In this document: piece after piece, positions 33,553-42,466 of the stretch
How the letters are laid out: every line of letters starts with the position of its first letter
Numbering within the stretch: the first letter of the stretch is position 1
DNA from: Shewanella violacea DSS12
GTDB taxonomy: Bacteria; Pseudomonadota; Gammaproteobacteria; Enterobacterales; Shewanellaceae
Reading direction: 5' to 3'
Assembly: GCF_000091325.1 (NCBI RefSeq)
Contig: NC_014012.1
Span: 2,400,824 to 2,464,823, forward strand
DNA length: 64,000 nt
The notes under the pieces: generated by a model
Seen by the model: only the letters and a program-made list of their open reading frames with translations
Database searches by the model: none
Told to the model about the DNA's origin: nothing
Translations under genes and position numbers: made by a program

Positions 33553-35850
33553 TTAGTTTGCTGTATGTGCCATTTCTAGTGTCATCATTTCTCTGACGGT
33601 ATCGATAAGCTCAGCACTTACATCAAGCTCTTTGCATAGAATCCTTATCAAGCGAGTGACATGGCGGCTGAACTTATTGTCAGGATTAAACTCGTTGTAC
33701 AAGCTTAACCAAGCAGACACCAGCTTCTGCTCGTTATAGCCTGCGTGCTCTAATAGGTACAGTATTTCAATAATGGTTTCATCTTCGCCTAGCTCTTCAA
33801 TCTCAATAATATCGAATTCACTCATGCCCATTTCATTATCTGGGGTGAACTCACTGTTGAGCGATTCAGCTAATGAGTTATGCTCCTCTGCTTGAGAGAG
33901 ACTTAAGTTATCGTTTAGTAACTTAGGTTTAGGTATGGGTATATGAAGGTCGAGAGGCGACGAGTTATGCTCTTTTATTGGTGTGTCATCAGCTTGTTTT
34001 CTTAAAAACTTAGGTATATCTAAGTAGTCATTAGGTGATTTAAGCTCTGATGAATAAATCGGTGCACCTTGGCAACCCATGTCGCTACTTTCACATACCA
34101 GGCTGCCAAAACCACTTTGCCCTGCTGGTAATTGATGAGGAACTGTGCGTAATTTTGGTAGAGCTAGTTCATTTTCCTGCTCATTAACTTTTACCAGAAT
34201 ATAGCTTGTAGACTCGGTAACCAGTTGGTATTTATCGGCTAAATCTAGTGCTTCCGTTTTATTTACCTCTGCTATCCTAGAGTGTGCTGCAAGCCGCGCT
34301 AATGTGTGGTTATCGGTATGGGCCAAGCTAATCTTTTGCGTATGCTTTAAATCAATACCGTCTAAGTCCTTGCAAGAGAAGTTTAGTTCAGCTTGGCCGG
34401 CAAATTCATCCTGGCTACATTTGCCAATGTTTAACCAAGAGAATACATTGATTGTGTCACCAGCAAAGAGGGGGCTCAGTTGTTGTGGTGATTGCTGTAT
34501 CGCTTCATTGGGCTTAGGCCAAGATATCTTACTGTCGTGGAGCCTCGGCTGCTTGATGCGCTCAAAGTGGCGCACTATACGACTGCTCATATTTTCATTA
34601 GGCGTGACAAATTCGCTCGCTCCACCCGTCTCGCTCGCGAGTTTAGACAGGAAAGCTTCACTCACTGCGCTGCCTACACCAACTACAAAATGGCGATGTT
34701 TTGATGCTTGTGCGTTCGTCAGTAGGTAGTCTTGATCCCATATTTGCCCATCGGTGATCAACAGTATGTCTGTGGGAATATTTTTTGGTGTTTTTGAAGA
34801 GTAAGCGGCTTGTAACGCGCTATCCATTTCAGTGCCGCCGAAGTCAGCTCGAAGATTTTGTAGCGTCTTTTCTACACGCTGTAAATTATTTGGCGTTGCT
34901 TGTACTGACTTATTAAAGATGAGTTTGTGGTGACTACCAAACAAGATAATGTTGAACCAGTCGTCATCTGCAAGTTGTTCTACAATCGCTTGCAGCGCAA
35001 TACTCGCTTGGTTAATAGAGTCGCCAGTCATAGAACCTGAGCAATCTACTACCATTTTTATACAGCGTGGTTGACGCTTAGTTTGAATGTCTAACTGAGG
35101 ATAGAAAGAGGTTAACGCAACAATCTGTTCGCCATCTTTTGCCCATAAACCTTCACCAACATAGCTATTCGGTTTAGCTATTTCGATTATTAAATCTCGA
35201 TCCATAGGTTGTGCTGCATCGAGCAGACCTAAGTGCAAGCCTTCGGCATCTAACGCTTGGGTAATGGAATGAGTTGGACTAGTTATCACGGCGTCAGCAA
35301 GCTTGCCTTCAATGTTGGCTTGGAAATCAAATTGGTAGGCTGCAAATAAAGAGTGAGAAGGCACTTCATGTTCAGCTAAGCCTGCCATAAGTGGCTTGCC
35401 ATATTTTGGTGCAAGTGTTGTAGGAATATAAAACCTTAACCTGTCTCCTTGCCATTCGTTAAGCTGAGCATATGTGAAATGGATAATAGCGCTTTCACCT
35501 GCTAGCAAGTTACCCAAGTTAATGGAGTACAGTCCGTCAGTTATCTTTTTAAGCATGACCGCGGTATTACCACTGGTGACCGCTTCTTCATATTGCTCTT
35601 CAGCAACGGAGTTAACTTTGACTTGCCCTTCGAGAATTTGGCCGTTGATCTCGATATTGAGTTGCAGTAGAACGGCATCAATAGGAAGAGGAAAGGTGTA
35701 TACGGTTTCGATATTGGTATTTTCGTTATTTTTATATTTCTGCTTAACATCGACTTCGGCAAGTATGCCGTTTAATTTCGCCTTGATGCTGACAGAACTG
35801 AGTGCAACGTTTTTACCACATTGTGTGGTTAATCCTACTTCACTGTTCAT
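33553..35850 (-). CDS. VIT and von Willebrand factor A domain protein
   Basis: A 765-residue protein. The N-terminal VIT domain (residues 1 to about 130, with ETVYTFPLPIDAVL and QVKVNSVAEEQYEEA) is followed by a VWA domain whose MIDAS motif DCSGSMTGDS starts at about 269, with FGGTEMDSAL and LLITDGQIWD further on. These domains bind partners through a divalent cation. There is no signal peptide. The C-terminal 200 residues include an acidic stretch and a helical end (SAELIDTVREMM). The upstream MerR gene overlaps by 4 bp, so the two form an operon. The role is unknown; inter-alpha-trypsin-inhibitor-like proteins of bacteria often relate to stress or envelope functions. Confidence 0.88.
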   Translation of the reverse strand: MNSEVGLTTQCGKNVALSSVSIKAKLNGILAEVDVKQKYKNNENTNIETVYTFPLPIDAVLLQLNIEINGQILEGQVKVNSVAEEQYEEAVTSGNTAVMLKKITDGLYSINLGNLLAGESAIIHFTYAQLNEWQGDRLRFYIPTTLAPKYGKPLMAGLAEHEVPSHSLFAAYQFDFQANIEGKLADAVITSPTHSITQALDAEGLHLGLLDAAQPMDRDLIIEIAKPNSYVGEGLWAKDGEQIVALTSFYPQLDIQTKRQPRCIKMVVDCSGSMTGDSINQASIALQAIVEQLADDDWFNIILFGSHHKLIFNKSVQATPNNLQRVEKTLQNLRADFGGTEMDSALQAAYSSKTPKNIPTDILLITDGQIWDQDYLLTNAQASKHRHFVVGVGSAVSEAFLSKLASETGGASEFVTPNENMSSRIVRHFERIKQPRLHDSKISWPKPNEAIQQSPQQLSPLFAGDTINVFSWLNIGKCSQDEFAGQAELNFSCKDLDGIDLKHTQKISLAHTDNHTLARLAAHSRIAEVNKTEALDLADKYQLVTESTSYILVKVNEQENELALPKLRTVPHQLPAGQSGFGSLVCESSDMGCQGAPIYSSELKSPNDYLDIPKFLRKQADDTPIKEHNSSPLDLHIPIPKPKLLNDNLSLSQAEEHNSLAESLNSEFTPDNEMGMSEFDIIEIEELGEDETIIEILYLLEHAGYNEQKLVSAWLSLYNEFNPDNKFSRHVTRLIRILCKELDVSAELIDTVREMMTLEMAHTAN

Positions 35851-36275
35851 TTCTCTTCCTTATCACTTGATGCGATGCGTTGGTACAATAAGATGATTTC
35901 TAGTGTTAGTTGTTTGGCTTGTTCTGGTGTTAACCCAGCTTTGCTTGGGTTTAGTGTGAGTGATATGCCTTCATCTATGTGTATGTGGCTACAGACTTCA
36001 ATATCTCCAGGCTTAGCGCGTTTTAGCGGGGGAAGGGGCTTATTGCTGCTTTCATCGAAAAGAAGTTCACTAATACGTTCAAGTGATAGCCCTGCATCCT
36101 GCCACTTCTTAATTTCAAGCAAGCGCTCTATGTGTGCTTGAGTGTAGTGGGCACCACGCCCACTCCCCTCAGGAGCCTGCAGTAGTGACTTTTGAATGTA
36201 GAAGCGCACAGTGCGAGGAGTTAGCTCAACCAGCTGACAAAGATCATTTAAGGTATAGCGATTAATATTTTTCAT
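35847..36275 (-). CDS. MerR-family regulator
   Basis: A 142-residue regulator with an N-terminal MerR winged HTH: YTLNDLCQLVELTPRTVRFYIQ (about 7-28), the wing GSGRGAHYTQAHIERLLEIKKWQDAGLSLERI, and a short C-terminus without the Cys residues of metal-sensing MerR proteins. The stop overlaps the VIT-VWA start by 4 bp, so it probably controls its own operon, and ligand sensing may involve the VWA partner. The 60 bp upstream are free for a promoter. Confidence 0.88.
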   Translation of the reverse strand: MKNINRYTLNDLCQLVELTPRTVRFYIQKSLLQAPEGSGRGAHYTQAHIERLLEIKKWQDAGLSLERISELLFDESSNKPLPPLKRAKPGDIEVCSHIHIDEGISLTLNPSKAGLTPEQAKQLTLEIILLYQRIASSDKEEK

Positions 36276-36334
36276 GACAGTGATACTAGACAGTCTTACT
36301 GTTTAGATCAAGTATTTATGACATGTTCAGCTAC

Positions 36335-36705
36335 TGTCTTTCCGGCACTCTTGTTGGCCGGAATCCACTCTTAGAACCAAGAGAAAAAGCTGGATACCGG
36401 AACAAGTCCGGCATGACGGCATAAAAAAAAGCTAGGTAGTTGATCATTTCAGGCTATATCGACATTTCCTGATATGACCCATATGGATATGGGAAATGTC
36501 GATGATATCGGGAGTATCACTGACCCTGGTGCTCTGTGACTGGAATAGAATAGTCGCATGACATATACATCTAGATCGTCTTTCCGGCACTCTCGTTGGC
36601 CGGAATCCACTTCTTAGAACCTAAAGACAAGAGCTGGATCCTGGAACGGGTCCGGGAAGACACAAGTAGGAACCAAGTACAACAAAGCTCGGGTCGATAA
36701 CGGCT
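36335..36705 (+). repeat. A-B-A composite repeat
   Basis: A unit at 36335-36418, B unit at about 36440-36576, and A unit at 36577-36661 plus a B-like tail to 36705. The B unit has the clearest hairpin of the family: TCGACATTTCC with GGAAATGTCGA, an 11-bp perfect stem at about 36458-36502. All are in the right-hand orientation. The 155 bp before the MscS gene show no other signal. Confidence 0.85.
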
Positions 36706-36860
36706 TAACATATAGATTTGGATATCACTTTTCATGGTTTATGTTAAAGTGCGATTTCTGGCTATATAGCAGTTACTCATTATTTACCAATTGGTTATCT
36801 ATGGTCACACTGCTTCTACTAACGACTAAACAGTTACTTATCAATTCTTAAGAAGGTTTT

Positions 36861-37709
36861 GTGGATAAACTCAATATTGTCATCGAATTTTTTTCAACCT
36901 ATAAGCTTTTGTTTACCGTCATCATCATTGTGTGTCTGTCGTTTCTTAAGCGGTTGGTGGTGTCTAAAATTCGCGGTGACTTGCCCTTTGTCACCGAAGG
37001 TCAACGTAAGTGGATGTCGCTTACCAAAAATGGCACTTTCATCCTCATTATTATGGTCTTATTTCTGCTGTGGCAAACCGAAATCAATAAATTTGCACTG
37101 TCAGTTACGGCGATTGCCATTGCTTTTGTGGTGGCATCGAAAGAGATCATCTTGTGTTTTACCGGTTCCATTCAACGAGCCAGTTCGCGTTCGTTTGTGA
37201 TTGGTGATTGGATTGAAGTGGGTAAATTGTGTGGTGAGGTGATTGAGCACAACTTGATGGCGACGGTCATTCAAGAGATCGACATACTTCACGGCCAATA
37301 TAATTACACGGGTAAAACGGTCACTTTTCCAAATAGTATGTTTTTCAGTTACGCGGTTAAAAACCACAACTTTATGAAACGCTATGTTTATCATAGTTTT
37401 AATATAACTATTGTTGATTTCGTCAATCTGTACCCGTTATTTCCTGAGCTGATTGAACAAATTGAAGCCCATTGTGAAGATTTTCACGATGTGGCGATTC
37501 GATATAATAGTATTATTGAGAGACATGCTGGTGTTGATTTACCTGGGCCTGAGCCGCACATTCAAATTCATAGCGGACCTGCTGGTGAGCAGATGGTGCA
37601 TATTACGATTTTTTGCCCCACAGAACGCGCAGCCCATTTAGAGCAGTTGATCAGAGAAGACTTTATGATTGTGTACCATGAAACATTTCCTAAGAAAGCT
37701 TCAGCATAA
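36861..37709 (+). CDS. mechanosensitive ion channel, MscS family
   Basis: A 282-residue small-conductance channel protein. Three hydrophobic segments (about 11-27, 55-72 and 77-100) are followed by the MscS beta domain: SSRSFVIGDWIEVGKLCGEVIEHNLMATVI (about 107-136) and TVTFPNSMFF. It would release solutes across the inner membrane upon hypo-osmotic shock. GTG start with AAGAAGG seven bases upstream. The pore helix is less Gly/Ala-rich than in E. coli MscS, and the C-terminal domain is short. It stands alone between repeat clusters. Confidence 0.88.
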   Translation: MDKLNIVIEFFSTYKLLFTVIIIVCLSFLKRLVVSKIRGDLPFVTEGQRKWMSLTKNGTFILIIMVLFLLWQTEINKFALSVTAIAIAFVVASKEIILCFTGSIQRASSRSFVIGDWIEVGKLCGEVIEHNLMATVIQEIDILHGQYNYTGKTVTFPNSMFFSYAVKNHNFMKRYVYHSFNITIVDFVNLYPLFPELIEQIEAHCEDFHDVAIRYNSIIERHAGVDLPGPEPHIQIHSGPAGEQMVHITIFCPTERAAHLEQLIREDFMIVYHETFPKKASA

Positions 37710-37740
37710 TTAGGTGGATCGACTACATCTACACCTAGCT

Positions 37741-38232
37741 CGTCTTTCCGGCATGCTTGTTGGCCGGAATCCACTTCTTAGCACTTAAAGACAAAAGCTG
37801 GATCCCGGAACGAGTCCGGGAAGACGGCATAAAAAGAAGCTAGGTCGCTAAAGACCCCAAGTCATAAAGTATAGGGTGATAACCTCTAACTCGTCTTTCC
37901 GGCATGCTTGTTGGCCGGAATCCACTTTTTAGCACTTAAAGACAAAAGCTGGTTCCCGGAACGAGCAAGCCCGGGTCGATAATTGCTCCCTTCATGATCG
38001 ACATTTCCGCCATGACCCATAGGGATATGGCGAATGTCTGAATGATATCGGGAATATCACTGACCCCTGGCGGTCAGATGACATATATGTAGATGGGTCG
38101 ATAATTGTAATCAGCATAATTAGATGGCTCGACTACATCTACACTCAGCTCGTCTTTCCGGCACTCTTATTGGCCGGAATCCATTCTTCGAACAAAGACA
38201 AAAGCTGGATCCCGGAACGAGTCCGGGATGAC
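37741..38232 (+). repeat. A, A-B and A repeat cluster
   Basis: A units at 37741-37826, 37892-37974 and 38151-38232, with a B unit (37973-38110) fused to the second A at the fixed junction AAGCCC/GGGTCGATAATTG. The segment 38067-38153 is nearly identical, inverted, to about 9632-9722 on the far side of the island. The remaining bases to 38377 show no gene. Confidence 0.88.
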
Positions 38233-38377
38233 AGAAGCAGGGGGCCGAAAGAGGGACGCTGGGTCCCGGATGACAAACGTGGATAAGCGTGATTACTGCG
38301 GAGGAAGTAGCGGGTCGATAATTACTCGCAGCTTAAAGAAGGCTAGATTGCACTTACAATTATCGTTCGCTGTTTGC

Positions 38378-39013
38378 TTACTGGTATATAGAATCTAGCT
38401 CGCCGTTGTTTAGCTTTTTATTGACCGCCTTTAAACAGTGCTGCGCATGGCTAATCACCTGTTGCATATTTTCATAACAACGACGATCGTTTTTACCGTA
38501 GGCAAAAAAGGTCAGAACTAGTTGTTGACCCATGCCGCCGCTGTCTTCTGTATCACCGAGCGCGAGGTAACAGGTGGTGGATTGTGATAAACAAATGGCA
38601 CCCGCACGAAAGCCTACTTTGGTACTGGCAACATTTTGCAGTATATTTTGCATTAGCCAGTCGATGCTTCTCTGTTGACAGTTTTCTTCAATATCCCGGA
38701 ACAGTATCATTAATCGCGCACTACACTTTTTAGCATAGGGATATTGTTCATCGGGATTTTCTTCAGCTGCATTAAAGGTGCAGTCATTGCTTTCCAATAG
38801 TGAAGTCGAGCTATTGAGCCATTCTACCAGTGAATAAAAAGTATCGGTAAAGGGCCATTTATTAAAAGGCGTAAAATCTTCCAGAGAGCTACGTATCAGT
38901 TTTGGATTTTTCTTGAAATCCATATAAACACTGCTTTCGTCGGTTGTCATCGTCGTCCAAGGATGAGATCTTCCCTCGGTGTGCTCTGTTTGCTTTGCGG
39001 TAAAAGCGTCCAC
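38378..39013 (-). CDS. hypothetical protein, function unknown
   Basis: A 211-residue soluble protein that I do not recognise. The ATG at 39013 gives a polar N-terminus (MDAFTAKQTEHTEGRSHPWT); a shorter start at MTTDESS is possible. Visible parts are PFTDTFYSLVEWLNSST, ARLMILFRDIEENCQQRSIDWLMQ and a C-terminal FFAYGKNDRRCYENMQQVISH. There are six Cys residues but no clear metal motif. It stands alone between repeats; codon use is ordinary, so it is likely expressed. The next 344 bp upstream (39014-39357) contain nothing I can identify. Confidence 0.7.
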   Translation of the reverse strand: MDAFTAKQTEHTEGRSHPWTTMTTDESSVYMDFKKNPKLIRSSLEDFTPFNKWPFTDTFYSLVEWLNSSTSLLESNDCTFNAAEENPDEQYPYAKKCSARLMILFRDIEENCQQRSIDWLMQNILQNVASTKVGFRAGAICLSQSTTCYLALGDTEDSGGMGQQLVLTFFAYGKNDRRCYENMQQVISHAQHCLKAVNKKLNNGELDSIYQ

Positions 39014-39360
39014 TATTGAATCCTTTAATGCTGATATGAGGGGGATTTTAATGCGTTTTAACTAGAGATACAAAATGTATTTGCTCGACAGGCCGCGCTC
39101 AACATACAAAAAATAACTAACATAACTGAGACACCAATAACTAAGACACCCACGATTGTCAGGTGAAGAACTCTTTACGCTTAAGTGAGGGCTTAAGTGA
39201 GTGCTGTGAGTGAGATTGGTTCATATTTGTGAACACTTGGGCACAAAGCGCTGGCGAGTGGGCGGATAATTACTCTCAGCATAAGAGAAGGCTAGATTAC
39301 AAACGCCTAGCTCGTCATTGCGGAATCTAAGCTACTGTGTTTCCGACATATTCAGCGACT

Positions 39361-39738
39361 GTCTTTCCGGCACTCTTGTTGGCCGGAATCCACACCTACT
39401 TCGTCTTTCCGGTGTTCTTGTTGGCCGGAATCCACTCTTTAGAGCTTAAAGACAACAGCTGGATCCCGGAACAAGTCCGGGAAGACGTATATATGAAGCC
39501 GGGTCGATAATTAATCACTGCATAATCGACATTCCCTACCTGACCCATAGGGATATGGGGAATGTTTGAATGATATCGGGAGTATCACTGACCCATGTAG
39601 GTCAGAATACAGGAAGACGAGACAAGAATAGTGGTTGACGACGTCGACACCTAGCTAGTCTTTCCGGCATGCTTGTTGGCCGGAATCCATTCTTTGAACA
39701 AAGACAAAAGCTGGATACCGGAACAAGTCCGGCATGAC
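39361..39738 (+). repeat. A half-unit, A-B composite and A unit
   Basis: A half-unit at 39361-39392, A at 39402-39487, B at about 39499-39606, and A at 39658-39738, all in right-hand orientation. The junction GAAGACGTATATATGAAGCC (39481-39500) between A and B is repeated exactly at 56349-56368, so these two composites share a recent source. The 115 bp to the next gene end show nothing else. Confidence 0.87.
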
Positions 39739-39853
39739 AGAACTACGGGCCAAGAAGGCGAGATAGTCAAATGGCAGCTTCAATTGGGACAGCTGCTAAC
39801 TCGATCTGTTTACTTGAGTTGCTTACTTGGGCCGTTTACTTCAGTTGCTTACT

Positions 39854-41470
39854 TCAGCTGCTACTAGCTTTGAGCATATCCAGTGCCACGGCTTCCGCAA
39901 TTTTTATCCCGTCGATACCAGCAGATAAAATGCCTCCCGCATAACCCGCGCCTTCGCCGGCTGGGTATAATCCTTTGGTATTGATGCTTTGATAATCTGC
40001 ATTACGTTTGATTTGAACCGGAGACGAAGTGCGTGTTTCTACGCCGGTGAGCATGGCATCATCTTGGGCAAAACCTGGGATCTTCTTATTGAACGCGGGT
40101 AATGCTTCACGAATCGCTTCAATGGCAAAATCAGGCAGGCTAGTGCTGAGATCTGTCATGGTGACTTCTGGCTTATATGATGGTTCAACGTCACCGTATG
40201 GCTTGGCTTCAACCCCTTTCAAGAAATCACCCACCCGTTGCGCTGGAGCTTGGTAAGTGCTGCCGCCTAAGATATAGGCATTACGTTCTAGCTTGCGTTG
40301 CAGTGCGATACCTTGCAGGGGATCGTTATCGAAATCACTAGGTGCAACACCCACCACAATGGCACTGTTGGCATTACGCTCACTACGTGAATATTGGCTC
40401 ATGCCATTAGTGACCACGGCTTCAGTTTCCGATGTGGCCGCCACGACAACGCCGCCAGGACACATACAGAAGCTATATACCGAACGACCACTCTTACAGT
40501 GATGCACCAATTTGTAATCTGCGGCACCTAAAATCGGATGTCCTGCATTGCTACCAAAGCGTGCCTGGTCAATCAGTTGCTGTTTATGCTCAATGCGGAA
40601 ACCTACTGAGAAAGACTGGGCTTCAAGGTAGACCCCTTTATCATGCAACATTTGTACTGTGTCACGTGCACTGTGGCCAATAGCCAAGGTGACATGCTTG
40701 GAATTGATGACTTCGCCGTCTCTGAGCGTCACACCTGTCACTTGGTTGTCGACGATATTGATCTCTTCAACCCTGGTTTCAAAACGAATTTCACCGCCAA
40801 GCTCGATGATCTTGCGGCGCATACGTTCAACCATAGTAACCAGCTTGAAGGTGCCGATATGAGGCTTACTTACATAGATAATTTCAGCAGGAGCACCAGC
40901 GGCTACGAATTCTTGTTTGACTTTTAAGCCTAGAAAATTGGGGTCTTTCACTTGGCTGTATAATTTACCGTCAGAGAATGTACCGGCACCACCTTCACCA
41001 AACTGTACATTTGATTCGGTATTTAATTCACCTTTACGCCAGAAACGGAAGGTATCTTTTGCACGTTCATGTACAGATTTACCGCGCTCTAAAATGATAG
41101 GGTTGAAACCCATTTGAGCCAGAATTAAGCCGGTAAAAAGACCACAGGGTCCCATACCAATAACAACGGGACGTTCTTCTAAATCCGCAGGCGCTTGAGC
41201 CACATATTTGTAACTGGTGTCTGGTGACTTTCTCACCAGTTGATCATCTTCAAAGCGCGTTAACACTTGGTCTTCATCAAGATTATCAAACGTCAAATCT
41301 AGCGTGTAAATCAAGGTGATTTTATTACGCTTACGCGCATCATAACCCCGTTTAAAGATATGGATGTCGACAAGCTGCTCTGTCGTGATCGACAGTTTAT
41401 TAAGCACAAAATTGCGCAATGCATCATCGTCATGATCTAACGGTAATTTGACTTCGTTTAGACGTATCAT
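39854..41470 (-). CDS. FAD-dependent dehydrogenase (COG2509-type)
   Basis: A 538-residue flavoprotein. An N-terminal ferredoxin-like region (about 1-90) precedes the FAD-binding motif VVIGMGPCGLFTGLILAQMG (GxGxxG at 105-110), ERGKSVHERAKDTFRFW, GGAGTFSDGKLYS, the second nucleotide segment LAIGHSARDTV and the C-terminal FAD contact YPAGEGAGYAGGILSAGIDG. It belongs to the widespread uncharacterised dehydrogenase family of bacterial and chloroplast proteins; the substrate is unknown. Length is standard. It is alone on its strand; the following 384 bp to 41854 contain no gene that I can see. Confidence 0.92.
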   Translation of the reverse strand: MIRLNEVKLPLDHDDDALRNFVLNKLSITTEQLVDIHIFKRGYDARKRNKITLIYTLDLTFDNLDEDQVLTRFEDDQLVRKSPDTSYKYVAQAPADLEERPVVIGMGPCGLFTGLILAQMGFNPIILERGKSVHERAKDTFRFWRKGELNTESNVQFGEGGAGTFSDGKLYSQVKDPNFLGLKVKQEFVAAGAPAEIIYVSKPHIGTFKLVTMVERMRRKIIELGGEIRFETRVEEINIVDNQVTGVTLRDGEVINSKHVTLAIGHSARDTVQMLHDKGVYLEAQSFSVGFRIEHKQQLIDQARFGSNAGHPILGAADYKLVHHCKSGRSVYSFCMCPGGVVVAATSETEAVVTNGMSQYSRSERNANSAIVVGVAPSDFDNDPLQGIALQRKLERNAYILGGSTYQAPAQRVGDFLKGVEAKPYGDVEPSYKPEVTMTDLSTSLPDFAIEAIREALPAFNKKIPGFAQDDAMLTGVETRTSSPVQIKRNADYQSINTKGLYPAGEGAGYAGGILSAGIDGIKIAEAVALDMLKASSS

Positions 41471-41854
41471 CGGGTGGTTACCTAACAGGGGATATGGTTC
41501 ATAATCTATGGCGCGCAGTTTACGTGATCTAGGTTAAAAATGAAATTAAAAAGGCAGCGACTATCAGCCAGATGCACTCTCTGCAGCCTATGACTTACAA
41601 GGGGAAGCTGGCAATGGTATCTGTCACTGCTAGCGATTCACGGGGGGATTTATCATAAGAGCCCCAGCTCAGTATTGCGCTTCGCAGTTGAAGCCAGACG
41701 TTGAAGCCAGACGCTGAAAACTGAGACGACATTGCATTGGGATCACTGAGACAACACCTATCTCATTATTTAGGCATTCTTGCTACTGTTTTCTACGTCT
41801 AACCAAGTGCCTTTCTGACATCTAATCGACTGTTTTTCCTACATCTAACCTAGT

Positions 41855-42190
41855 GTCTTTCCGGCATGCTTGTTGGCCGGAATCCATTGTTAGAACTTAA
41901 AGACAACAGCTGGATACCGGAACAAGTCCGGCATGACAGTATAAAAAGAAGCTAGCTAGTTGAACATTTCAGGCTATATCGACATTTCGACTTTATGGAT
42001 ATGGATATGGATATGGATATGGAGAATGTCTGAATGATATCGGGAGTATCACTGACCCTGGTGCTCAGTGACTGGAATAGAATAGTCGCAGGTGACATAT
42101 ACACCTACCTTCCGTCTTTCCGGCACTCTTGTTGGCCGGAATCCAGTTTTTGATAAGCCTGAATGGGACCCGGAACGAGTCAGGTATGCC
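41855..42190 (+). repeat. A-B-A repeat composite with a hexamer tract
   Basis: A unit at 41855-41938, B unit at about 41960-42110, and a degenerate A unit at 42117-42190. The B unit contains a GATATG hexamer repeated five times (about 41996-42024), a local slippage expansion of the normal GGGATATGG segment. From 42190 to 42466 there is no convincing gene. Confidence 0.85.
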
Positions 42191-42466
42191 TGACTGGGTG
42201 GCTATCGAAAGTAGTAACAGAAGCCAGTAAGGGAAGTGTGCTGATTATTTGTTCTCGCTTCGAACTCGCTTTGATTTCATTGCTTTGCTGGCTTTATGCC
42301 TACTGTCTCTACTATTTGTTACTAGCATTCTGTCTAGGATTGTTTCTAGGGCTCTTTCTAGAACTATTTCTACAGAGCTTTCTACAGAGATCTCTACAGT
42401 CTGTACTATTGCCTGATGGGTTTAGTTGTTAATATGCTCGGGTATTTTGCATTTCTGAGGTTGTAG

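Noticed and set aside
42163..42432. An 89-codon hydrophobic ORF on +
   Set aside because: It begins inside a family A repeat and its hydrophobic part comes from a TTTCTA-rich low-complexity tract; no start signal.
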